DNA from: Perkinsus marinus ATCC 50983
Taxonomy: Eukaryota; Perkinsozoa; Perkinsida; Perkinsidae
Length of the DNA: 64,000 nt
Reading direction: 5' to 3'
NCBI RefSeq assembly: GCF_000006405.1
Contig: NW_003201162.1
Location: 7,331 to 71,330 of the forward strand
The position numbers were made by a program, and so were the translations under genes. Of the stretch, positions 46,621-56,642 are shown one piece after another. The notes under the pieces were generated by a model. The model was not told the DNA's origin and searched no databases. It saw only the letters and a program-made list of their open reading frames with translations. Position 1 is the stretch's first letter. Every line of letters starts with the position of its first letter.

Positions 46621-46775
46621 TCCAACACTAGTAGTAGAGAACAAGTCCTGATTGTATCAGTGATCGACAGCTACCACACCTAACCCTAATCATCATCAAC
46701 ACACCATTGACTTTATCTCCGTTATGACACAACTACACCCTGAGATTAGGGAACAATCACAACTCGTGTCAACCT

Positions 46776-48086
46776 CTACCACGGGGCATCGTATGTTGTC
46801 GCTAGTATATACGGTTCCTCATACTCATCCTTGTGGTCCACTATAAAGTCGTTCACCTGGTCGATGAAGTACTGCATGAACGAGTCCGGCAGAATATGTG
46901 GATAATCTACACCGCAAACGGCCATTAGTATCAGCAGTTGGACCCAGCGATCAATACCACCACGAACATAAGCTTCTCGGCACATAGCAAGAGTATAGGA
47001 GGAATGGTCAACACCATGTCGGCCGAGTTCATCCCAATACACATGGATGAGTTCCTCTTCCCATTTCCGCCGATCATCCGTCTTCACGTTAGAAACTATG
47101 AATTGGGCTATGTCAGCAGGGCCCTCCCCGACTGAGGCTTCAGGCCAGTCTACAGTGTAGAGCTTTTTGGCCTCGGCATCCCACAGTTGATTACCAGCAT
47201 GATAGTCACCATGGACTAGCGTCAGAGGATGCTTGTGCTCTCTCAAGGACTTCTGATAAGCCTCCCAAGTGGAGTACTCAATAGCGTTGTCGATAAAAAC
47301 CACAAGGCGCTTCTCCCACTTGGCAGTGTAATTGCGGTCACCGGCCTTGCCAGTAGAGATAGCCTTCTTGACCTTGGACCACATCCCCGCAACTTTACCT
47401 TTATAGTAGGTGAACATAGCCTCATGCTGACCCTGTACGTAGTCCCAGTTCTTCAGCCAAGAGTACTGCCCTAAGAGAGTCTGTGTGAGAGTAGACGGCG
47501 TTGCTCCCCAGTATTCAGCGTGGAATCTGGCAGCGACCTTAAATGATTCCTCCACCAATTTGTGTGGATCTTTGCATTTCTTCAGCTCCTCAGCCAACAA
47601 ACCATTGCCGATGTTCTGCATAATAATCAACTCGCTTCCTCTAGCCCTACTCCATTTACTCAGATAAACCTTGGGGATGGGAACCGGCAAAGTGGACGCT
47701 ATCTCGACGTAGAACCGGGCCTCGCGCTGAGCACTGCCGAACATACCAGCGAACATACGGGCTCCGAAAGTCTCCGGAATGCTCTTCACCACAACACTGT
47801 CGGGATGCCCATCACTCTGGCTAGCCTCAATCTTCACTTTCCTCACGGCTCCAACATAGCCGCCAGAGAGGGCGGAGTCATCGGCTGCCGGCCTCATCCC
47901 GCAGGATCGGAGAGCCTTCACCACAGGCTCAGTAGATGGCCTCAAGAGAATCTTCCGCTCGAATTGGATTCGCAGTAGATCAAGTTTGATAACGACCCAG
48001 TACTTGATGTAGACTAGCTTCACATAAACCTCCCAAGAGGAAGCCGCCTCTCTGAGAGCTGCCAACCAATCACACACCAATCGCAT
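46776..48086 (-). CDS. APH/EcKL-like small-molecule kinase, copy 1
   Basis: 436 residues, no intron needed. Fold of aminoglycoside phosphotransferase/choline kinase/ecdysteroid-kinase-like proteins: Gly-rich N-lobe (DSALSGGYVGAVRKVKI), VVVKS with the ATP-binding Lys, hinge ELIIMQN, catalytic loop LVHGDYHAGNQLWD with the base Asp and metal-binding Asn, and the metal Asp in TVDWPEASVGEGPADIAQF. Such enzymes phosphorylate hydroxylated small molecules or choline-like substrates; the substrate is not predictable here. It starts MRLVCDWLAALREA; copy 2 has instead a hydrophobic leader before the same segment. Copy 1 seems to have lost that leader by two small deletions between short repeats (accaatc), so it is probably cytosolic. 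All catal­ytic residues are intact. Confidence 0.85.
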   Translation of the reverse strand: MRLVCDWLAALREAASSWEVYVKLVYIKYWVVIKLDLLRIQFERKILLRPSTEPVVKALRSCGMRPAADDSALSGGYVGAVRKVKIEASQSDGHPDSVVVKSIPETFGARMFAGMFGSAQREARFYVEIASTLPVPIPKVYLSKWSRARGSELIIMQNIGNGLLAEELKKCKDPHKLVEESFKVAARFHAEYWGATPSTLTQTLLGQYSWLKNWDYVQGQHEAMFTYYKGKVAGMWSKVKKAISTGKAGDRNYTAKWEKRLVVFIDNAIEYSTWEAYQKSLREHKHPLTLVHGDYHAGNQLWDAEAKKLYTVDWPEASVGEGPADIAQFIVSNVKTDDRRKWEEELIHVYWDELGRHGVDHSSYTLAMCREAYVRGGIDRWVQLLILMAVCGVDYPHILPDSFMQYFIDQVNDFIVDHKDEYEEPYILATTYDAPW

Positions 48087-48189
48087 GTTGCTACGATCAC
48101 AGATCGTTGATCCCCATGACCACTACTACTGCATAATGATACTACAAGCTCTCCACTCGACCCTGCTTGCTATCCCCCCCTCCACGTTT

Positions 48190-48831
48190 AACTCGACAGT
48201 ACCACAATGAATGCTAATATAACCTATCGTTATACGGCTACAGGTAAAACTGCTCCCCAGTTTGATCCATCGTCTACCCTTGCGTTCCCTATATGGCCGG
48301 CAACGGATCCGATTCCTCCAATACGCTCTGATTTTCTCCTACCCTGCCTGGCCTTAATCCGGTCTGGATCCGGTCTTTCGTCCGCTACCAGCGTTGACTC
48401 CGTCCTCTCCTTCTCCTATCGCACCAACTTCTGGTGGTCTTCCAGCTGTCGGCGAAGCTTGGCTGGTTCGCCGTTTCGGTCTTCTGCGAAAGGCTCGTCG
48501 CTTTTTTGAGCCTTGCCGGATTGTACTCTGCATCTCTCCAAAAGTTTACACTGTTCATACTGTTGGTAGCCGGCGACCCCGGCCTGTTCACTTACATCAT
48601 TTGAAACGTGTTTCCCCCGCCGCTGTTTCACAGCTTGACGATCCGATTCCTCGTCAGGAGGAGGGGGCGTGTAGCTGGCGCACGTGCAGTGGGCGTGCGC
48701 GGACAGCTAACGTTCGTGCATCGTGTGCTGCGATTGTGACGGCACGTTATGGTGACGTGACGCGGCGAGGGGAGCGGGGGGGGCGTCTCCCCGGTCGAGG
48801 GCTCCAGTCTCTCGTCTTCTCCCGAGACTAG
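48190..48831 (+). pseudogene. Decayed Ty3/gypsy-like integrase tail
   Basis: Two overlapping frames (48207-48509 and 48394-48831) together resemble the end of a Ty3-type polyprotein: a YRYTATGKTAP stretch like the 'TGxTPF' integrase tail, later VYTVHTV followed by RPRPVHLHHLKRV, like the terminal 'vHvnrLKp' segment. The frame breaks and the lack of RT upstream mark it as a remnant. Only its first bases are shared with the second duplication unit. Confidence 0.45.
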
Positions 48832-49327
48832 TTCATAAGCCTTATCATGTCTGAGTTCGATACGTCAATCAGGGATAGCACGATAGAGGAGGATGCCTCT
48901 AACACTCGTTGCCACATTATTAGTCATAGCGACGTCCCTTTCGTTGTGTGCCGCAGGACTGTCTGCTGTTCTCGTTGCGCGGGCGAGATTGGCGTATAGC
49001 TTCTGTGTGGGATACCGATTCTCAGATCGATACGCATGTGTATGATCTCACTATCGTCGTCCATAATACCAAGCTGATATAACCCAAACCCAAGGTAGAA
49101 GTAAGATAAGAGTATCGATGTAAGAGAGAGACGAAGGAGAATCTCAGGAGGAGATTCGATAAGGGGTAGGTTCGGGCGTCACACTTGCACGTGCGTACAC
49201 GTGGCACGTGGGCGAGCACACATGCACAGGGTCTTCGAGGAACAAGAGTTAAGATAAGCTTTCGGCTTTCCCCTTCTTTCTGTCGAGTTCAGAGTTGGAT
49301 CTGTCTGACAGTTCCCAACATACGTCT
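48832..49327. other. Intergenic, upstream of the protease gene
   Basis: About 500 bases; the left part may be the end of the retrotransposon remnant, the right part the promoter of the protease gene. No specific motif seen. Confidence 0.4.
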
Positions 49328-51189
49328 ATGTGGTTCACCGTCGGAATTCTATCTCTCGTCATCGTGGCTCAGGATGTGGTCCGAGGCTCGAGCCAGGTGA
49401 CTGAAGTTGATGACATCGAGCAAGCCTTCCGGGAGTTCATAAGAATGTGAGATGCACCGTCAGATTGATAGCGTTAGTTGGCGTACAGCCACGCAGGTTC
49501 CCCTCTATTCCAATATCGCAGGTACAACAAGAACTATAGTTCGAAGGAACAGTACGAGGTTGCGAAGGCTGCGTTCGTGCATAGTTTGAGGGAGATAAAC
49601 GATCTGAAAGCATATGGTGAATGATGCCGCACCCACAATGCGAACGATTATGCTCTATTGTTGTTTAATTCAGGCGATATATCCCATGAGATCGGCCTCA
49701 ATGAGCATGCTGATATACCACGTGAAGTATTCAATGAAATGTTAACGTGTGTTCAGCATCCTGAACCCGAGGAGGAACGAACATTCTCGAATATCAATGG
49801 GTCAACCTGTGAGGCTACTCACTTATCGCTTCACGTAGAGCATAACCTTCCTAGACCTAGGAGACAACTTGAAGGCTCCTCCTGCGTCGGTGGATTGGGA
49901 GGATCTAGGCGCGTTGGGGCCAGTGCGGGATCAAACAGAACATTGTGGTAGCTGCTACGCGATAGCAGCCGCTGGTGAGTCTCCAGGTTGATCGAATATT
50001 TCGGCGCGAAACCTCACTCATGCCCGTCTTTGTTCCTTGCCTTGGTTGCTCCTCTTCAGTCGTGCTGGAAAGTCGTTTCAAGATACAGGCTGGGATTCCC
50101 AAAGTCGTCCCATTCTCAGTTCAACAGATAGTCGACTGTAGTCGGTCATATGGCAATATGTGAGTCGACGACGATACTTTCGTCTGAGCGTGGATCCTCG
50201 ATAAGGGATCCATCTTTTACGTGTTCTCACAGTCATTGCGACTCAATGTACTTCAGGGGTTGCACTAGCGGCTCACCGAGGCAATCATTCAAGTATGTCA
50301 TGGCTGAGGGTATCGTCAAGAATTTCAGCTACCCTTACGAGGCTAAGGTCGGAGCGTGCAAGAAACCAATCACCACTAATGTGAAGCAGCAGTGTCTGAA
50401 AGTGAGGCAGCTGTCTCGAGCGAATGCCTAAGGTTTTCATGCAATGCAAGTTCCTGTGCCACATGAATGTATCACTGTTAATGCTCTTCGTCGAGGAGAT
50501 ATCTCCTGGAGAGATTTCGTCCAAAGGGCGCAAAATAGAATCGAAATGATGGAGTCGAGCAATTTAGCAGATGGGGTTGACCTCAACCGTTCGAGCCTTT
50601 CTGATTTTTCTCAGCCTTGGCAATTATATCAAACGGTGACCATACCGCCAGCTGATGAAGAAACTATGAAAAGGAATGTGGCAATCGGGCCCGTGGTGGC
50701 CAGTATATATGCTGTGGCTCCTGCATTCAAACATTACCGTGGAGGCATCATAACGGGTGGGAGCGTACTCGATGTTGTCGAGCATATCTCTGCCCAACCT
50801 TGTAGCCAAGGATTGTGAAGCGTTGGATCCATGCCATAACGTGGTCATCGTTGGGTATGGCACTTCCTCAAAAGGAACACCGTGAGTGCAATGTAGCAGT
50901 GTAATTCCTGCTGGTTTATTTGTGTCGTAGGTATTGGAAAATCATGAACACCTGGGGGGAGTCTTGGGGAACGAGAGGCTTCGGCTATATCGAGCGAACC
51001 GGAAACCAACCAGGTAGCGGATAGTGACTATGCGCGATTCAAACTAGACCATAGTTCAAACCGCGCACATTTTGTCCCCAAGGTTGCTGCATATCATATG
51101 CAGGTCCGTGCAATATCCTCAAGCTTGGTGGGGTGAGCCCCGTTATGCCCGACTCGGTGAAGAGCTCTGTCTGTGCTGGAGGACATTGA
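49328..51189 (+). CDS. Papain-family (C1A, cathepsin L-like) cysteine protease, 10 exons
   Basis: Exons 49328-49446, 49522-49616, 49674-49808, 49855-49974, 50060-50159, 50257 to about 50390, about 50430-50756, 50806-50881, 50931-51013, 51104-51189. All phases agree except the junction near 50390-50450, which I could not fix. Parts in order: signal peptide (MWFTVGILSLVIVA), I29-type propeptide (AFREFIRMYNKNY), mature start PPASVDWEDLGALGPVRDQ, active site EHCGSCYAIAAAG with oxyanion Gln and nucleophile Cys, SVQQIVDCSRSYGNMGC, catalytic His in CHNVVIVGYG, catalytic Asn in MNTWGESWG, and tail CNILKLGGVSP. A secreted or lysosomal/food-vacuole endopeptidase. Between the Cys and His regions lies an unusual insert (about 50450-50640) absent from typical cathepsins. 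Confidence 0.87.
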
Positions 51190-51822
51190 CGCATCCATCA
51201 TTCGGCCTGAACATCTATCGCGTCAATTATCATCCTCGTTGGCGAAACAATGACGAAGACTCTTATGTCATCCCGGCAGTTCCACGCCGGCATTGCTTTT
51301 CTCATTGGCCTTTTTTTATTTTTTTTCGTTTTGTGTAGTAATTTTTTTGTTTTTTTGTTTTTTTGTTTTTTTCGTTTTTTTCTCATCACCAACTTTTTGT
51401 GTAGTAATCGTAGCGTCATAATGTGCCGGATCTCTACCTTGAGAGCTTAAAGAGGATTATTGATTCAGCTTGTTTGGTCTTACCAGTGGTAAGCTACCAC
51501 TCGTCCAATATGGCACATTCACGAGACGCACGGAGTACGAGCGTAGTCGTTGATGATGATACATTGGCATGTCACTGACATCACATTGGATATCTGTAAC
51601 AGTTGACTGCGCCGTTGGATAAGATGGCGTGAGGGAATACATTCTACATGGCGAGAGAGTACAGTAACAACGGCGAAATGATAATTCAAGATTCCGATGA
51701 GAGGTTAACAGTGCACTATTTTCGAAATACTATTTTGAGGGTGTATTTACGGTATATCCACGATCAATTGCAGAGTGAGCTCCACGATCGGGGATATAAT
51801 AAAGGGTAACTTTTCAACCTAC
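51190..51822. other. Intergenic with a T-rich low-complexity tract
   Basis: Runs of T broken by G or C at about 51308-51390; no gene. The tract may reflect slippage or a decayed poly(A)-type insertion on the other strand. Confidence 0.5.
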
Positions 51823-52115
51823 ACCCCTCCACAAATTCTCAGCATATCTGGTTCTTCGACTCGTGGCACGAGTCTCGTGCACAGTCTCCTTGCGGCTCAC
51901 GGACGTATGCCCTTATGCTCCGCATGATATAACCTCCAAGTTTCTGGGCCTTACTCTTCGTAGTTAGTGCGAAGTCGAAAAGTGGTTAAAAGTTCTCCAC
52001 AAAGTCTTAGCATACAGATGTTAAAGTCGCGCGCTGCGCGACTTCATATTTTAACCTGCCAAATATCAACTCGCGGAAGTATATCCATAACTTCGCGCCT
52101 GGTCTAATGCTGTAC
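51823..52115 (-). repeat. Terminal-repeat copy, minus orientation (unit 2, left, degraded)
   Basis: Same sequence family and orientation as 44107-44450 but more diverged. It starts tacacccctccacaaattct and keeps gggccttactcttcgtagtt. It faces 54330-54645 as the inverted partner. Confidence 0.7.
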
Positions 52116-52873
52116 ATCAGTAGAGAGAAGATTTTTCGCAAGATCTTCTGAGAATATCTTGCGAAATATCTTCCCTATGAGAATATTATTCTCACACGTT
52201 TCAGCCCGATATCCGGAGACATAAGCCTGCTAATGCGTCTTGAGCTCTGGCGGATCCTTGAATGGCGAGTTTTACACCCTCTTTCGTGCTCTGGGAAAGC
52301 AGAGCTCCAGAGACCATGCCAGAGAGTTGTCTTTCGGCGGAAGTCGTTTCGGGACAGCGATTGGCACAGTCGCTGCCGGCACAAGGGATATATGAGTCCT
52401 CCAAGCTACCCCACTGCTAGTGGGCCAGTGGCCCAGGGCCACTGGTGATGCTAGCCAAGCTGACTTGATAACTTGGAGTAGCATCGTAGATGTGTTAAGT
52501 GTATCATATTTTCAGCCGAGATCTGCGATGTATATCCTAGGAGCAATCCAGGTAGCAACCTTGGGTGGATTCGGAAGAAGATTGTTATGATAGCAATGGA
52601 TAGCAGTGCTATTCTGACTGTCATCAGCGTACCTTGCGTGTCTTCCTCCACAAAGCTCAGGTGGCACTCGTAAGTTGACACACATGTGCCACGACTCGGA
52701 GGCTGGAGGTTCCAGCGCGCCTTTGTGTTCATCATTTGTGCCGATCAGTCTGGATCCCTCAAATATGGGGCTGAACACCTGGAGAAATGTCTTTGTGGAA
52801 GATCCCTTTTCTGTTATGTATAGCACAAGATTATGAGCTTGCCAGCCGGGTCATCTCAGTCCGAGTTCAATTC
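52116..52873. other. Element interior or unique DNA, no gene recognised
   Basis: Minus-strand frames at 52201-52404 and 52512-52826 look somewhat protein-like but match nothing I know. Near 52795-52835 a short stretch resembles the inner edge of the terminal repeat (gatcc.cttttctgtt), suggesting further rearranged element pieces. Confidence 0.35.
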
Positions 52874-54329
52874 TCAGCCAGTGAGAACACACAAAAATCT
52901 AAGAAATCTCCATCAGTGCTTAGCATACACGGCTTGCATTAGAGTCATGGGAGACTGCAGGGATTCAGCAGTTAGAATCACTAGGCCGGAGGTATGATAG
53001 ACAGGCATCTGCTGAACGTCAGCAGCTGAGGGAAGTTCCAAACGTTCAACGTTTGCCCGAGTTGACGCGTTTGTTGTGGTAGCAAAACCACACAGGTGTC
53101 CGATGCAAAGTAACTACAACAGGTCGACAGAGGGGAGGTTGACGTACTAGAGACGATCCGTTATCAAGAAGTCTCAAGCGATAGAAGGGAGATGCCATAT
53201 TCCAAAGGAATGTCGCCAAGTTGACGACGCCAACGGTATGGCTACTGCGAGGTAGCTGCAAGTGATGGTCTAATCAAGGGGCACTCTTGGATAGTTTGAG
53301 ACCCTCGTAAGGAGTCTTTATAACGGGATAGAGCTCTTATGGGGGCATTAGGCCAATATGATTGACCTCCAGTTGGGCCTTACACCGCGGAGTCAGTTGC
53401 CATACGTTGTGGTCGTTGTAATGGGAAGGGCCATGTCTTCACTCCATAGATGTCCTCGTTCGCTTAGTGACATGGATGAATGGTGTCGATAAGGGAGTCA
53501 TACATTATAGGTCTACACTAGACGATATGCGACTTCTTGCAACGGACGTGGCGATGGGGGCCTAGAGCTTGGAGAAAGGAGGAGATACAGCCACAGGAGG
53601 GAATGGGTCATCCATTGACGATCCAACCTGTGACGATGAGTTTTTCTATCATCCGCTTTGTTGTCCAATCGGTCGCCATAGGGCGGGTTCCGTAGCCCAT
53701 CAAACCATTTCAAGGGGCTTTTATGTGTTGTCTGCTGTATACTTGCATCAGGGAGGCATGGGAGTAGACAGGCCGTAGCCATGATTCCACTTATTACGCT
53801 TGGAGGCTGACTATACCTCACAAGGCTCTTAGGTTGTAATAACGGCTACTACTGCTTCCGGGAGCTTGAGTACGATGAGGCGCCTAGTATCATCACAAAG
53901 AGGTTCGTCAGAGACTAATAAGGTCGATGGTCAGGCTTTCATAAACCGCTGCATTCGCCAGGCATGTCACCGGGCAGCAGCTCGACTAGAGCGTATAAGA
54001 GAAGGTTGAATATGGCTTGGCACATACGGTTAATCCGATGGACATTACTATGATGGGAACCGATTCAACCCTAGTGCGGTATATAGAGGAACGCCACAAT
54101 GGTGTGATGTACTGTATGTTTGAGATGCTGGGCTTGAGCGGAGCGAGGCAAGTTCATGGTATGTTGAGGGTGTCCTCAATGACCATCTACTACATGAATC
54201 CGTTGATGAACTTGATCTATGATGATGTCGAAACAAGATTTTACACCTTGTTTCGGCGCGTTTTGGTGCTCATCAGCTGCCCTGCTCAGTTTTGGCTGGA
54301 TGCCCCCAAATATGAGAGCGAAATATGGA

Positions 54330-54645
54330 GGGATACCATTATGAACGATCCTCTTTCTGTTGATGTATAACATTAGATCAGTAGCGGAGTTATAGATATA
54401 CTCCCCCAGTAAAAGTTGGTATTTCGAGGCGCAATTTCAACACGTGTATGCTAAGAATGTGTGGAGAAAACTTTTTACCAATCTTCGACTTCTCACTAAC
54501 TACGAAGGGTTAGGCTCTGAAACTTGGAGGTCATATCAGGTAAAGGTACATACCTCTCTAAGCCGCAAGATGATACTCGTTGTGGTGGCTGTGCATGAGT
54601 CGAAAAACCGGACGTGCTTAGAATATGTGGAGGGGTGTATATTCC
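54330..54645 (+). repeat. Terminal-repeat copy, plus orientation (unit 2, right)
   Basis: Nearly identical to 46302-46620; ends gaatatgtggaggggtgta at about 54639. Its right flank (tattccaacactagtag) is the same as in unit 1 because it was duplicated together with the kinase gene. Confidence 0.75.
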
Positions 54646-54789
54646 AACACTAGTAGTAGAGAACAGGTCCTGATTGTATCAGTAATCGACAGCTACCACG
54701 CCTAACCCTAATCATCATCAACACACCATTGACTTTTATGACACAACTACACCCTGAGATTAGGGAACAATCACAACTCGTCTCAACCT

Positions 54790-56208
54790 CTACCACGGGG
54801 CGTCGTATGTTGTCGCTAGTATATACGGTTCCTCATACTCATCCTTGTGGTCCACTATAAAGTCGTTCACCTGGTCGATAAAGTACTGCATGAATGAGTC
54901 CGGCAGAATATGTGGATAATCTACACCGCAAACGGCCATTAGTATCAGCAGTTGAACCCAGCGATCAATACCCCCACGAACATAAGCTTCTCGGCACATA
55001 GCAAGAGTATAGGAGGAATGGTCAACACCATGTCGGCCGAGTTCATCCCAATACACATGGATGAGTTCCTCTTCCACTTTCCGCCGATCATCCGTCTTCA
55101 CGTTAGAAACTATGAACTGGGCTATGTCAGCAGGGCCCTCCCCGACTGAGGCTTCAGGCCAGTCTACAGTGTAGAGCTTTTCGGCCTCGGCATCCCACAG
55201 TTGATTGCCAGCATGATAGTCACCATGGACTAGCGTCAGAGGATGCTTGTGCTCTCTCAAGGACTTCTGATAAGCCTCCCAAGTGGAGTACTCAATAGCG
55301 TTGTCGATAAAAACCACAAGGCACTTCTCCCACTCGGCAGTGTACTTGCGGTCACCGGCCTTGCCAGTAGAGATAGCCCTCTTGACCTTGGACCACATCC
55401 CCGCAACTATACCTTTATAATAGGTGAACATAGCCTCATGCTGACCTTGTACGTAGTCCCAGTTCTTCAGCCAAGAGTATTGGCCTAAGAGAGTCTGTGT
55501 GAGAGTAGACGGCGTTGCTCCCCAGTATTTAGCGTGGAATCTGGCAGCGACCTTAAATGATTCCTCCACCAATTTCTGTGGATCTTTGCATTTCTTCAGC
55601 TCCTCAGCCAACAAACCATCGCCGACGTTCTGCATAATAATCAACTCGCTTCCTCTGGCCCTACTCCATTTACTCAGATAAACCTTGGGGATGGGAACCG
55701 GTAGACTTGACGCTATCTCGACGTAGAACCGGGCCTCGCGCTGAGCACTGCCGAACATACCAGCGAACATGCGGGCTCCGAAAGTCTCCGGAATGCTCTT
55801 CACCACAACACTATCGGGATGCCCATCACTCTGGCTAGCCTCAATTTTCACTTTCCTCACGGCTCCAACATAGCCGCCTGAGAGGGCGGAGTCATCAGCT
55901 GCTGGCCTCATCCCGCAGGATCGGAGAGCCTTCACCACATGCTCCGTAGCTGGCCTCAAGAGAATCTTCCGCTCGAATTGGATTCGCAGTAGATCAAGTT
56001 TGATAACGACCCAGTACTTGATGTAGACTAGCTTCACATAAACGTCCCACGAAGTGGCCGCCTCTCTGAGGGCTGCCAACCAATCACACAGTTTCAATGT
56101 TATCGAGCTCAATATGGACATGCTCGAGAGCAGGAAAAGGCTGAAGAAGCACTTCATTCTTCTGTCACCAATCGCACCGAATCCGTTCTTATGTCTCTGT
56201 TGAGACAA
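54790..56208 (-). CDS. APH/EcKL-like small-molecule kinase, copy 2 (with leader)
   Basis: 472 residues from 56208; the ATG at 56157 (MKCFFSLFLLSSMSILSS) would put a signal-peptide-like hydrophobic segment at the very start and may be the true start. From CDWLAALREA onward it is nearly identical to copy 1, with the same catalytic LVHGDYHAGNQLWD and TVDWPEASVG. Single changes relative to copy 1 include VEEEL for WEEEL, KRA for KKA and TEH for TEP. If the leader works, this kinase enters the secretory route while copy 1 stays in the cytosol, an unusual split for this family. Confidence 0.85.
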   Translation of the reverse strand: MSQQRHKNGFGAIGDRRMKCFFSLFLLSSMSILSSITLKLCDWLAALREAATSWDVYVKLVYIKYWVVIKLDLLRIQFERKILLRPATEHVVKALRSCGMRPAADDSALSGGYVGAVRKVKIEASQSDGHPDSVVVKSIPETFGARMFAGMFGSAQREARFYVEIASSLPVPIPKVYLSKWSRARGSELIIMQNVGDGLLAEELKKCKDPQKLVEESFKVAARFHAKYWGATPSTLTQTLLGQYSWLKNWDYVQGQHEAMFTYYKGIVAGMWSKVKRAISTGKAGDRKYTAEWEKCLVVFIDNAIEYSTWEAYQKSLREHKHPLTLVHGDYHAGNQLWDAEAEKLYTVDWPEASVGEGPADIAQFIVSNVKTDDRRKVEEELIHVYWDELGRHGVDHSSYTLAMCREAYVRGGIDRWVQLLILMAVCGVDYPHILPDSFMQYFIDQVNDFIVDHKDEYEEPYILATTYDAPW

Positions 56209-56408
56209 TTGAGGGCCACCCTTATCAAAAGTTTTGGCAAAACCAAGAATGTTGCTACAATCACAGATCGTTGACTTCCATGAACACTACTACTGCATAA
56301 TGATACGCCAAGCTCTCCACTCGACCCCCCCCCCTCCACTTTCAACTCAACAGTGCCACAATGAATGGTCATATAAACTATCGTTATACGGCTACAGGTA
56401 ACACTGTC

Positions 56409-56642
56409 CCCGAGTAAAACGCCACATGCTGTGCTAGTGTACCACTGAACTTGTGCGGCACACCATAACGCAGCTGAGCTGAGCCTCCGTTCTACTTCCA
56501 GACCTCCAACGGATCTCAATCCATCTCACTGGTGAGACACATCTTCCATGCTCGCCCACTATAAAACTCAACCATAGTTAATGAAAGACAAGACATAGCT
56601 CGCTCTTCCTCATAGTAGATGTGTTCATCTGCTGTAGCCATA
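56409..56642. other. Short intergenic region
   Basis: Right edge of the duplication to the stop of the syntaxin gene; no feature recognised. Confidence 0.3.

Larger units (their letters stand above)
44855..48250. repeat. Segmental duplication, unit 1
   Basis: Matches 52874-56408 nearly base for base, with small indels. It includes non-coding DNA, the right inverted-repeat arm and the whole kinase gene. It ends inside a stub of retrotransposon integrase (near tatcgttatacggctacagg), which suggests the breakpoint fell in mobile DNA. Confidence 0.85.
52874..56408. repeat. Segmental duplication, unit 2
   Basis: Partner of 44855-48250 in the same orientation, about 8 kb to the right. Differences include small indels near 53016-53050 and 53280-53310, and about 155 extra bases at the 5' end of the kinase gene (56090-56250). 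Confidence 0.85.

Noticed and set aside
51308-51390. T-rich tract as a terminator or retroposon poly(A)
   Set aside because: No adjacent gene copy or target duplication; it is simply low-complexity DNA.
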